32,441 nt of DNA, taken from NCBI RefSeq assembly GCF_000315625.1, contig NW_005434645.1, forward strand, positions 110,602-143,042, read 5' to 3'. The first letter of the stretch is position 1. Each line of letters starts with the position of its first letter. This stretch comes from Guillardia theta CCMP2712. Lineage: Eukaryota; Cryptophyceae; Pyrenomonadales; Geminigeraceae. The position numbers were made by a program, and so were the translations under genes. Positions 8,580 to 19,377 of the stretch are shown in pieces. The notes below the pieces were generated by a model that had not been told where the DNA came from, searched no databases, and saw nothing but the letters and a program-made list of their open reading frames with translations.

Positions 8580-11500
8580 ATGATAATGGACAAGAGCGAG
8601 ATCCACGACACTCTCGAAGAATTAATCGGAGATGAAAATAGCCATGACCTTGATGTTACAGTCCTGAGCGAACGCCATGAGAACGGTAATGGTTATCATG
8701 AGGATGGTAATGGTTGTCATGAGAACAGAAATGGTTATCATGTCGATCCTGGTCTCGCCGATGATCAACCTGGCCCTTCGTTCCCAGCCATTGACGAAGA
8801 TGATGAAGAGCAGCCGCACAGAAGCGTTGGGATACCTCCACAGTTGTGTTTTTGCACTGCCCAGCCTTATGGTTTGGCATACAAGTTACGCCAAGTCTGC
8901 ATCCAGCTGGACAGCAGCTTTGCATGGAGTTTTTTCGTTTTTTCCATGTCCATGCTAAATTGTTTGGGAGTTACGATCATGGCAGAACTGTACACGGGAG
9001 ATTACAGGAACAGTGCAGTATTCCACACCCTGTACATTTTTGATGATCTCTGTGTTGGAATACAAGGGATTGAAGTTTTTGTGGGAATATCTGCCAAAGG
9101 TTTCAAGACCTGGATCAAGGATGTGTACAACAAGCTGGAGCTCTCTCTACTGTCCACAGCTCTTCTCGGTTTCTGCCTCACTTCTCTTGGGTGGAGATCA
9201 TTGCTTGTCGAATGTTTCTTAGACTGACTAGCCTCACAGATGGAAGGTCTTTGTATTGCGATCGTTCAGGCTGCTGCGGCTCTTCAAGCTCCTTTCCCGC
9301 TTCCAGGCTCTCTCGTACGTCAAGCACATCGTGACGACCTTGGAAGTCGCACTGGTCCAGATGTTCACCGTCTGCTCCATTCTGTTCTTCTTCATGTTGA
9401 CATACAGGTAGGACGCTCCTCGTCCTCTATGTTGAACTTTTTGTTTATTCTCTACCTTTGACAGCTTGCTCGGCATGTCTGTCTATCAGAGTTCCTTCAA
9501 GCGAAGGTGTGTCTCAATGGAGTACCTTAGCCAACCTTGTCAGTCCTACAGCTCACCATGGTCGTCTTCTTGTTCGCTGCCATTCCAATGGGAAAGAGAT
9601 CCGCTGAGATCGAGCTGGAACGTGTCAGTACCAGGAGGATATCCCTACTTCGAGCTGTGCGATATCATTTCGTTCGACAGCGAGGACTTTCCAAAAGATT
9701 ACCTAGGTCGACGACACACGTGCCAGGTGCAAATGATCCTTTTCTCTCTCTTTCTTGCCGCGTGACAAGATGCCGTTAAGCTCGCAAGGCACAGAAGAGG
9801 CGAGCAAGTAAAGCAGATGTGCACGATCGTGGGATACCCGCCGGTGAGTTCAGCGGGCAGAGAGTCATGCTTGTGGGTTAGAAGCAGCGCTCACGCGAGC
9901 GTTCTTGCAGAATCAGTTCGGATACGCGCACTTTGACAACGTCGGATCCGCACTCCTGGCGGTTCTCCAATGGGTGATCGCAGACTCAGCCTATGACATC
10001 ATGTGGTTCAGCTACGAGAGCGAGTACTATGTCAGGTTCTTGACGTTCCTGCTGTATCCGGCCATCACCATCACCTGCTCTTGGATGCTTCTCGGGATGT
10101 TCATCGCGATCGTGACGGGAACCTTCCAGCGAGTCAGAGAAGAAGAGAAGACAAGAACGTCCCAAGTTGCCCCAGAGTAAGAAAACCCCTGCATGTGTGA
10201 CCTTCTACTGACAGCGAGACTCCGCAGACAGATACTTGAGAAGGTGGTGGACGGGCCTCAGTCCGACAAGAATTTTCTTCAGGAAAGCCTCCCCGCAACT
10301 ACTGAGACAGCCCAGATGACGATATCCGTTGAGTCGCCCAAGGCGCAGATCCCTATCTCTGAACAGAGGGTGGACATCAAGCAAGAAGCCTGCTGTTCAA
10401 CTCCGGGGTGGAATGTCTTCAAAGATCGGGCTCTGCTCTTGCAGCAGAGCTCTTACTACCAGCTCTTCTTGTCCTCTATCATCGCTCTACAGACCATCTT
10501 CCTTGCGATGGACGACGAGACCTCTCTCTCGAAGATGCCGTTGTCGTTTGTGGTGATCTATTCGACATGCCAGGCAGTCTATGTCTTTGATGTCTTCTTC
10601 CAAGCTTTCGTGATGAACCGAATGATGGGGGAGAGTGAAGTAGCCATCATCATCGTCCTCGTTTCCGAGGCTCTCCTTTCACTCCTTGGGATCATCGGCC
10701 TGGGGGCGAACTGGAATTTTCTGATCCGCTTGCAATGCATTCGCATCTTCCGCCTGTACAGATACGTCCCTGTGCTACAGGGGCTCATCAACTCAGCAGT
10801 GAAGGGAGTTCCTGCAGTGATCAACCTCTGCATCTTCTGCTTCATCTGGATCCTCTGCTTCACTGTGACAGGAAGGTTTCTATTCCGCGACTCCATGAAC
10901 GATATCACCCGATCAAACTTCTCCTCCTTCGAGATCGGCTTCCTTACAGTCTTCCAGATCTTCACGGGGGACTCTTGGTCCGGCGTGCTGTACAGCGCAA
11001 TGGCGTCCAAGGATGGTTTCGCAGGGAAGTTTGCAGCAGCGATATTCTTCATTGTCCTGCTGCTCATGAGCAACATAGTTCTCGTGAACCTCTTTGTCTC
11101 CGTCGTCATCGAGAACTTCAACTTTGCCGAGACCATCTCGAGCATCGAGGACGGGAAGAACCTTCAGTGGATGAGGAAGCAGTTTGCCAACTATCAGTCG
11201 AACCTCCAGGAGTCGCTCAAGGCCATGCAGCCTCGGGTGTCTGCGAGCAACCTGACTCGAACGGACTCGCACGCCTCCTTCCTGCTGACAAACATCTTCG
11301 CCAAGGCGAACTTGGCAGACAAGGGGGACAAGGAGTTGAAGGAGAAGGCGAAGGAGAAGAAGTCTTCAGGGGGGAGCGAGGCATCCGCGGCAATGCTCAA
11401 GACGGGCTTGTCCACTCGCATTCTTATCAATATGGCGTCCCTGGCGAACCCAAAGGTGCACCTCAAAGACCAGAAGTACGCAGATCGCGTCCTCTTCCTC

Positions 11501-14423
11501 CTCTCCTCGGATTGGACCGTGAGGAAATTTTCATCAGGTTCGGCAACTCCTTCATCTTTGACTGGATCGTGTACCTCACCATCGTTGTGAGCTGCGTGCT
11601 GCTCTGCCTGACGCCGCCCTACGACGACATCCCACACGAGACAGTTCTGATCTCGCCGAAGACGATGAGCATGCTGAACCTGGCGACAACCATTGTTTTC
11701 ACGCTTGAGTTTGTCGTGCGGATCATGGTGTCCGGGCTGCTGCTCGAGAGCAATGCGTATCTGAGATCGGGCTGGAACCTCGTTGACCTGCTCGTGCTCC
11801 TCCTCTCGTGGATGGACGACCTTGCAAGCATGTCGTCGATGAACTCGGCGAAGTCTCTGAGGATCATGCGTATCCTCCGCCCCCTCCGCCTTGTGAAAAA
11901 GAACAGAGGGATGAGAACGATCACAAATGCTCTCCTCTCTGCTCTTATCCCGACCTTCTACGTCCTCATCTTCCTCTGCACCATCCTGTTCAGCTTCGGA
12001 GTGATCGGGAGAGGGCTGTTCGGCAACCGATTCTACTCCTGCAACGCCTACGACGTGAGCTACCCGGCAGGGAAGGCAGAGTGTAGCGGGATGATACTGA
12101 ACAAGGACCAGTTGTTTCTCCAACCTCGGGCCTGGGTCAACTACCAGCACAACTTCGACAGCATCGCGTCCGCCATGATCTCTCTGTTCAAGGTCACAAC
12201 CCTCAAGTACACCGGAACCCTCCAGGCCAGTATGGACGTCACGACCCGTGACCAGAGCCCGAGCACGAACAACTCGACCTACTACGGGCTATACTACGAA
12301 GTCTACGTCCTCGTCGGCTCCTTCTTCATCTGGAACCTCTTCGTTGGCTTCGTCGTCGACGGCTTTTACGCCAACAGAGGGTCTGACAAGGTGGACAGCA
12401 TCTTCCGCCGCTGCCATCGGCTCGTGAGCGAGAGGAAGACCAAGGTCATCGCTGCCCTCCTTCCCCGAGAGCCCTGGAGGGTCATGATCTACGACCTGCT
12501 GCGGTCCAAGTGGTACAAGACTTTCTCCATCTCCTGCATCGCCATCAACGTCGTCTTCATGTCAACGCAGCATGCCGACTCGTCTCCTTCCTTCAACCGC
12601 ATGATGGCCACACAGAACCTCTTCTTCTACGTCCAACTCCTCGTCGAGGTCCTCCTCTCCTTCCTCGGCTTCGGCTTCCGCCACTTCTTCCACGACATCT
12701 TCCGCGTCTTCGACCTCATCGTCACCCTCGGCCTCAGCATCGGCTACGCGTCGGGGAGCAGAGAATTCATGGAGTTCGGCAAGTCGTTCCGCCTCCTCCG
12801 CATCATCCAGGTCATGTGCATCCTCGGACCCGTCGATCAGATCCTGCAGACTCTGTTGAAGTCGCTCCCTCAGCTCGCCAGCATCTCCGCCCTCATCTTC
12901 CTCATCCTAGTCATGTTCGCCTCCCTCGGCGTCCAGCTCTTCGGCATCACCCGAGCTGGTCGCCGACTGGGCCCGACCGCAAACTTCGAGAGCTTCCCCC
13001 AGGCTCTGATGACCTGCCTGCAGATCCTGCGAGGGGACGAGTGGCAGGAGCTGCTGGAGGACTCCAAGGTCCAGGCTCCCTCCTGCACCCCGATCTTCGA
13101 CTCGGCCCACGTCTACGGCTACGAGGGGAAGGACCTGTCCTTCGGGGACTGCGGAGCTTCCGCATGGCTGTCGGACTTGTTCTACATCGGCTTCAAGCTG
13201 GTATGCGAGGCTTCGCTCCTCAACCTCATCATCGGAATGATCCTCCAGAACTTCTCTTACATTACTGAGGACGCGTCACATGTGGAGGATGCGGAGTGGT
13301 CTACGGGACCTTCCGTGCGGCAGGTGGGACCATTTCGACCACCCGCTCTCTCCTCTCCTCTCCTCTCCTCTCCTCTCCTCTCCTCTCCTCTCCTCTCCTC
13401 TCCTCTCCTCTCCTCTCCTCTCCTCTCCTCTCCTCTCCTCTCCTCTCCTCTCCTCTCCTCTCCTCTCCTCTCCTCTCCTCTCCTCTCCTCTCCTCTCCTC
13501 TCCTCTCCTCGCTTGTTTTTCGGCATGAGCGTGATCCTGCGGCAGGTGGAGGAGCTTCACGAGATTTTCCTCAGGTTCAGCAACGCTGACGAGATGTTCG
13601 ACCCCGAGGACACGCTTGTGCTCATGAAGGCCTTTCCTCGTCCTCTCGGATTCCGGACGTCGCAGGAGGGAGATGCAAAGTTTGGGAGGCTGGACAAAGC
13701 AGCAGCGAGGCTGGTCCGGGCAGAGTTCAACCTGCTGCTGCGAGAGAGGAGGGGGGACAGGGAGTTCAGAGACAAGAGTGCCATCCCTCTCAGCCGCATC
13801 GGCCTCTTCGTCTCCAAGGTCCGGACTTGGTTCGATGGCAGGGATGATTGCACTGAAGGTAGCTCCTCCTCTCCTTCCCTCTCCTCCTCCACTTCCTGCC
13901 TGCCTGCCTTCCTCATTCTCATCCTCTTTCCCGTTCTGTCGCTTTTTCTCCTGCTCTACTCCATTGCCTTTCGTATGATCCTGCTCACCCCGTTTGCACC
14001 TCTCCCGCATCCTCTCTTCTCCTTTGCAGTCTTTCCCTCTCCCCCCTCCTCCTCTACCGTCTTTCCCTCTCCCCCCTCCTGCTCTACCGTCTTTCCCTCT
14101 CCCCCCTCCTCCTCTACCGTCTTTCCCTCTCCCCCCTCCTCCTCTACCGTCTTCCCCTCTCCCCCCTCGTCCTCTACCGTATATCCTCCTTTCTTGACAC
14201 CGCTGCTTCTCCTTACCGCCTGTCCTCAGTCACGTTCGAGGATGTGGTCACCGTGATGCTCTTTTGGCGCCTCCCCTCGCTGATCCCCGACAATCTCAAA
14301 CGCGTTCACGCGCGGCGCGTGCAGGAGATTCAGTTCCTCCATCACGCGATCGCTATCAAAGATTTTCTCAGGCGGCAGGTAGCGAGGAGGAAGGAGATTC
14401 TCCGCAGGAGCCCCTCGCTGTAG
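8580..14423 (+). CDS. Four-domain voltage-gated cation channel (Nav/Cav/NALCN superfamily)
   Basis: Complete pore-forming alpha subunit, about 1625 residues in the plasma or ciliary membrane. Exons: 8580-9190, 9240-9407, 9465-9726, 9817-9843, 9911-10176, 10219-11455, 11524-13323, 13546-13858, 14230-14423, all in phase. The exon-6 donor could instead be 11488. Domain I is encoded at about 8910-10140 (S4 VLRSFRLLRLFKLLSRF), II at 10420-11130 (S4 IRLQCIRIFRLYRYV), III at 11550-12385 (S4 LRIMRILRPLRLVKKNRGMR), IV at 12500-13265 (S4 FRLLRIIQVMCIL, few charges). Pore loops read IADSAYD, FTGDSWS, TTLKYTG and LRGDEWQ, suggesting an Asp/Asp/Lys/Asp ring. After domain IV comes an EF-hand-like segment (EMFDPEDTLVLMKAF...PLGF) and an IQ-like calmodulin site (IKDFLRRQVAR) near the end. 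The N-terminus has three copies of a seven-residue NGYHE-type repeat. Ion selectivity is not decidable by eye. Confidence 0.93.
13351..13510. repeat. Perfect (TCCTC)32 pentanucleotide array
   Basis: One hundred and sixty bases of uninterrupted TCCTC, 32 copies, inside the proposed channel intron 13324-13545. The intron is bounded by direct copies of TGCGGCAGGTGG at 13316-13327 and 13538-13549, each spanning a splice site. Intron length is 222 bases, a multiple of three, and the frame stays open through it. Confidence 0.95.
14031..14180 (+). repeat. 30-base minisatellite, five copies
   Basis: Five tandem units of 30 bases, each a C-run/TCCTCCTC block followed by TACCGTCTTTCCCTCT with few substitutions, inside the last channel intron (13859-14229). 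It reads as a pyrimidine-rich intronic minisatellite, not coding sequence. Confidence 0.9.
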
Positions 14424-14639
14424 CGGCGAGAGGAGGGTCAATATTCTTTGAGGTTTTACACATGTGATGTTGTAGAGTTTTTCCTGTCGCTCTCCCTTCC
14501 CCCCTCCCTCCTCCCTCCTCCCTCCTCCAAAATCCACCCCAATCCTTCCACCTCTCCTCCTCCAGCACTTCTACATCCTCTTTTCACTTTCCCCCTCCTC
14601 ATCCCCATCTTCCTCCTCGTTCCCGATATCGCATCTCCC

Positions 14640-17600
14640 TCAGATCTTCTCCACGTAATTGTAAGGGAACCATCCCTCCTGTCCATGCAGCATCCTGCTA
14701 GGCACGTCAAGATCAGCGCTGCTTCCTGCTCTCTGCTCACCCCTTCCACCATCCCGTCTGATCCTCCTCCAACACTTCAATCTCGTCTCCCTGCCGCTCA
14801 GGTCAGCGCCAGCACAGCCTCTCCTCCTCTCCCCTGCCTTGTTGATCGTCAGCTCGCCCTCGCTCGATGCCTTGTAGGCATGCAAGACGCGCACGCGGTT
14901 GGACTTCTGCGGGGGGAGAGGAGGAGGTGTGCGCATGGGAGGAGCCGGAGGGATGGATCGAGGAGGAGCCACTTCCTGCGTCTGACCAGGCATCAGGGTG
15001 GAACAGCAAACCTTCCTGCTCACCGGGGCAGCGATGCGCGAGGGAGGAGCGACAGGAGCGACAGGCGTGCTATGATACCCCCCTGCGCGATGTTGAGAAG
15101 AGGAGAGGAGGACGAGGAGGCAGGACGAGATAGAAAGACAAGAGGGAGAGAGACGGGGAGGATGGAGGAGAGCGAGGCGAGAGGACGGAGGTGCGAGGGC
15201 GAGGAGGAGCAAGAGGTACCATGCGACCCTGCAGATGATGCTGCATGCTCCTGCAAGAGGTCAGCCATGACAGGGCACAACCGCAGCTCCTACCACATCC
15301 TGATCGCCGATCGCCGCCTTCACCATGGCGATGATCTGATGGGGAGCGACGGAGACATCAGCAGGAGAGGGAGGGAGTCCTCAGGACAGAGCAGGGGAGC
15401 ACTGAGGGAGGAGAAGGAAGAGGAAGAGGGACGGGGCGGGAAGCGGGGGCCAGAGGAGGGTACCGTTGCTTCATCATCGTCTCCGCCTCCTCCTGCTGTA
15501 AAAGTTCGTCACCGTCATTCATTAGACGCAAAAGTTGACTGACCAGCTGGCTGGAACGCCGGCGAGGTCGCGTATGACTGAGACTTCTCGAGAAACTTGA
15601 GATGATCCTATGGAGCCTTGAGGAGGAGGAGCAGGAAGAGAATGAGGGGGAGGAGGATGAGGATGAGCAGCAGCAGCAGCAGGAGCAGAGAAAGAGGAGA
15701 GAAAGAGGAGGAGGGGAAGAGAAGGAGAGGAAGAAGAGGAGGAGAAGAGGAGAAGAAGCGGAGAAGGAGTAGAAGAGGAGAGAGTAGGGGTTTAGGGTTG
15801 GCATTGAAGCCAAGTCAACCTGATTGACAGCGAGCGGGCGGAGCAAGGAAGGAATCTCGTAGGCGAGGCAATCATCCAATTTCTTGATCTGACTTGGTGG
15901 CTCAGCGGGGGCGTCGACACAGGGAGAGGGAGAGGGAGAGGGAGAGGAGAAAAGAGTGAAAGTGGCACAGAGAGGAGGGAGAGTTATAGAGATAGGAGGG
16001 AGGTGGGAACTGGCACAGCGAGGGAAGTGTGGTAGAGCCAGGCAGGAAGGAGCAGAGGACAGAACAGAAGGAGAGGAAGGGAGGAAGGAGCAGAGGACAG
16101 AACAGAAGGAGAGGAAGGGAGGACAGAACAAGGAGAGTAAGGGAGGACAGAACAAGGAGAGGAAGGGAGCCCAGGTGAAACGATGGAATCACCAGCTCTC
16201 GGTTTAACTTCGGGAGGTTCGCCAACGTCCTGCAGCAACAGATCAGCGCTGGCACGTGACTTCTTCGCCATGTCCTCCCCTCCTCCTTTCCCTATGATTT
16301 CCCCTGGTCCTGGTCCTGGTCCTGGTCCTGCCGCCCCCGCTCCTGCTCCTGCTCCTGCTCCTGCCCCTGCCCCTGCCCCTGCCCCTCCTGCTCCTGCTCC
16401 ATCTTCCTATTCTCGTCCTCACCTCCCTGTCCCCGTCCATCGCGTCAGACGCTCCCTGTAAACGTCCGCCTGCAGCAGGATAAGCGTCTGATCCCCGCAG
16501 CTGAGAGAACCTTGGGAAAGTCTCCTGGCGATATCCCATGCTCCTGAGCCACTGCCTGGAGGAGGGTGAGATCGGGAGGGAGAAGGAACGTCGATCCGGA
16601 GGGATGGGTGCGGTGGGAATGGATGCGATGAGAAGACCGGAAGCAGAGAGGAAGAGGGGAGGGAACAAGATGGTGCAAACGAGAGGAAGTTTGAATGAAC
16701 AGAAAGATAGCAGAGAGGAGATAGAAGGAAGGAGGGGTGAAGGAGGAAGGAGGGAGAGCGAGGAGAAACAAGGTAGGGGACAGGAGAGAGGAGAGAGGAG
16801 AGAGGGAGAGAGGAAGAGAGGGAGAGAGGGAGAGAGGAAGAGAGGAAGAGAAGAAAGTAGAGTAGAAGAGAGAGAGGAGACGGAAAAGGACGAAGGTAAT
16901 ACAGTTGCAACAGGCGTTGCCTTCCTACCTGGAAGATAATCTCGAGATTTCGGAGCAGCTCCTTCTGCCTTTTCTCCTGCAGGCAGAGGAGGTCAGGAGG
17001 TTTGAGCAGCAAGAGACTTGAAGGAGCACAACAAATGGACGCAAGGAGGGAAGAGGAGAGCAGAAAAACATTGACGTTAGACAACAAAGGCAGCAAGAGA
17101 GGAAAAATGTGAGATGCTCGAAGCGCTAAGCGCTTCCATTTTCCTTCAATCACCTCCTCTCCCCCATACCTTGCCAAACATTGCAGGCATCATCTGTGGA
17201 TTCAAAACAATCAGCAAACAGCCAGCCCGCGGCCAGGAATTGTTCTCCTCTTCCTCCTCCTCCTCACCTTGCGCAGGCAGGCACAAACGAGAGCGTGGAC
17301 CTTCGCCGTCCTCGCTCTCTTGACCAGCTCGTTCACTCTGGAGCAGGCACGTTCAGCTGAATTCCTGCTTGGCAAGCAGTGCTGACCTGCGGATGGCTGC
17401 GTTCTTTGGGATGTCCCGGAGGTCGCGGAAGAGATCTGCCTGCATGTAGAATTCAAAAACTGGTTCCTTCCTCCCTGCTTCTCTTCACCGTCTCCCTCTT
17501 CTAAACTCTCTTTCCCCCCCCTCCCTCACATGCTCCTCCTCTTACTCCCCCCCCCCCCACATCTCCTTCCTCCTTATGATTCACGGCAGGGTAGGGAATC

Positions 17601-19377
17601 GGAGAACTGAACCTTTTCGCGCTCGAACAGCGCTGCTGATTCCTTTCCAGCATCCTGCGCTTTCACCATCATTGCCATTCTGCAGCACGTCCTGACCACT
17701 CACAGCAAACGGCTTGTCCCAGAAGGTAGAGATGTAGACCTTTGGATCCAGTCAGCAGTTTTCTCTACCTCTTCCCCTTCCTCATCCTCGTCCTCATCCT
17801 CGTCCTCGTCTTCCTCTATCTCCTGCTCTCCCTCCTCCTCTTCCTCACTCTGGTAACTTCCGGCGTCCTGAAGACCTGCAGAGGCTTGTGAGAATTGACC
17901 CAGTTTCTCCTCCTCCCACTCCAACGCTCATGCCCATTGCCTCTTCCTTCCTCTTCTCCCTCTTCCCTCTCTCCTCCCCCTCCCCTCCGCACCTTTCCAA
18001 GGGACCACATGAGGGCTCCGTACACCCTCATCAGCTGTTGTGGGTTGACCTGCTCGAGTGAGGGGAGGCGGTAGCAGGTGATGACGTCACCTGATCCGCC
18101 TTGTTAAGGACGATGCGAATCTGCGGATACATCAGCAAGAATCGAGGGAGGAAGAGGAGGGGAGAGGCGAGGGTAAGGAGGAGGAGGATGGCAGGGGGGA
18201 GCAGGCGGATGGCAGGGATGAGGAGGAGGACAGAGTGGGAGGAGGATCCGAGGGAAGCCGGCGCACAAGGAGGAGTAGGATCGGGCGAGCAAGAGCTCCC
18301 ACCTTGTCGTCATTTCCTGACAGGCTCTCAATGACGATCTTCAACTCGTCGGATATGTCAAGCTGAGAACGCAAAGCTCGTCAATCTCCCCTCTACACAC
18401 CCCGCGGCCTCCTCAGTGCCTTGTGGGCATCGAAGAGGATGAGGATCAAGTCAGACCGATCTGCAAACCACCGGCAAACCTGCACGAGGGTTGAGCCTGA
18501 GAGCAGGGGGGAGGGGGAGCGAATGCAGCTTACCTCCGCCATGTCGTAGTTCCTCCCGATCCTCTGCTTCTCTCCTGACAGCACGCCAGGGGTGTCGCTG
18601 CAGCAAGGACAGGGTTGTCATTCAGCATCTCCAACATCACCATCGTACATGAGCGTCATCGACTCGAGGATCTCAGCGTTGGTCTCAGCACACTGGAACT
18701 TCTGCAGAAACGAATTCCCAAACGTCTGCAGCCCTCGGAAGGGTTTCCCAGGGCTCACAGCTACGGCGTTCCCTGCTCGGCACATCAGAGAGCAGCTGGT
18801 AAGGAGCCAGCTCAAGTGCCTGGAATGACCCTTTCCTCCTTCCCATGCATGATCGCCTTGGTCAGTCAGTCAGTCCCTTGCCCACACCTTGCCACACTGA
18901 CCATGAAGCGATCAGTGGTCGGCTCTGGCCCCACGTTGGATCCAGGATATCCGGTGGGAGGATTTCCGAGGAGGTGGTTGATGAATGTCGTCTTCCCGAC
19001 CGAGTACTGCCCGATCAGCAGCACGAACGGCTTTGCCTGCGCTACGATGAGGACGCGCTGTGATAATAACTCGGACAGCACGACCTCGATGTCTGTGTCG
19101 GACATGGAGGCCGAGAAGAAATCGGCGAAGCTGTAGTGTTCCTCGAGCGGAAGGAAGGACCTGATCATGGCATGAAGGCAACCGTTCAGTGAAGAATTTC
19201 ACAGAAGGGCCCGATAACCTCTTGTAGATGGACCTCAAACTCGCGTACAAGTGCTCCACGTTCTCCTGCACGCTCGAGTTGAGTCTGGCATTACCAGCTC
19301 CCTCTGCCCGCCTACCTGCATGTGCGCCCGCCCAGCACCTGCCGCCCTCCTTCCATTCGGCTCCTGGACCGAGGCAT
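14640..19377 (-). CDS. EHD-family dynamin-like ATPase with C-terminal proline-rich region and SH3 domain
   Basis: Membrane-remodelling ATPase of endocytic recycling, about 596 residues. My 28 exons, all phase-consistent: 19377-19339, 19265-19219, 19160-19085, 19036-18902, 18856-18820, 18772-18649, 18597-18534, 18479-18420, 18362-18303, 18120-18091, 18049-17993, 17875-17849, 17739-17704, 17654-17613, 17439-17387, 17337-17268, 17193-17170, 16976-16929, 16555-16511, 16469-16423, 16229-16193, 15888-15820, 15546-15403, 15335-15297, 15250-15220, 15082-14838, 14790-14741, 14694-14640. The protein shows the EHD N-terminal helix, [11 protein letters not shown]-loop GQYSVGKTT, switch [51 protein letters not shown] and [16 protein letters not shown] Pro-rich linker ([15 protein letters not shown]) and an SH3 domain follow ([35 protein letters not shown]). 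There is no EH domain. Three introns are GC-AG. The start is uncertain (19356 is an alternative). Confidence 0.88.
16300..16400. repeat. (GGTCCT)n and (CTCCTG)n simple repeats in an EHD intron
   Basis: Tandem CCTGGT then CTCCTG/CCCCTG hexamers on the plus strand inside intron 16422-16230 of the minus-strand EHD gene. Neighbouring introns (16928-16556, 16192-15889, 15819-15547) are likewise long purine-rich simple sequence on the plus strand, that is, pyrimidine-rich in the transcript. Confidence 0.8.

Noticed and set aside
13351..13510. CRISPR-like or phase-variation array
   Set aside because: Five-base perfect repeat without spacers, in a eukaryotic intron.
13276..14010. Minus-strand open frame of Arg/Glu/Gly repeats
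   Set aside because: It is the antisense of the (TCCTC)32 array and the channel tail; composition is repeat-derived.
10735..14256. A single 1173-codon open frame as one protein
   Set aside because: Its first roughly 260 codons are out of frame with the channel (Leu/Arg/His-rich shadow of domain II), and its end runs through intronic repeats. Only 11524-13323 and 13546-13858 in this frame are real channel exons.
14448..15542. Plus-strand 364-codon open frame
   Set aside because: Antisense to the SH3 and Pro-rich exons of the EHD gene, with low-complexity composition and no domain.
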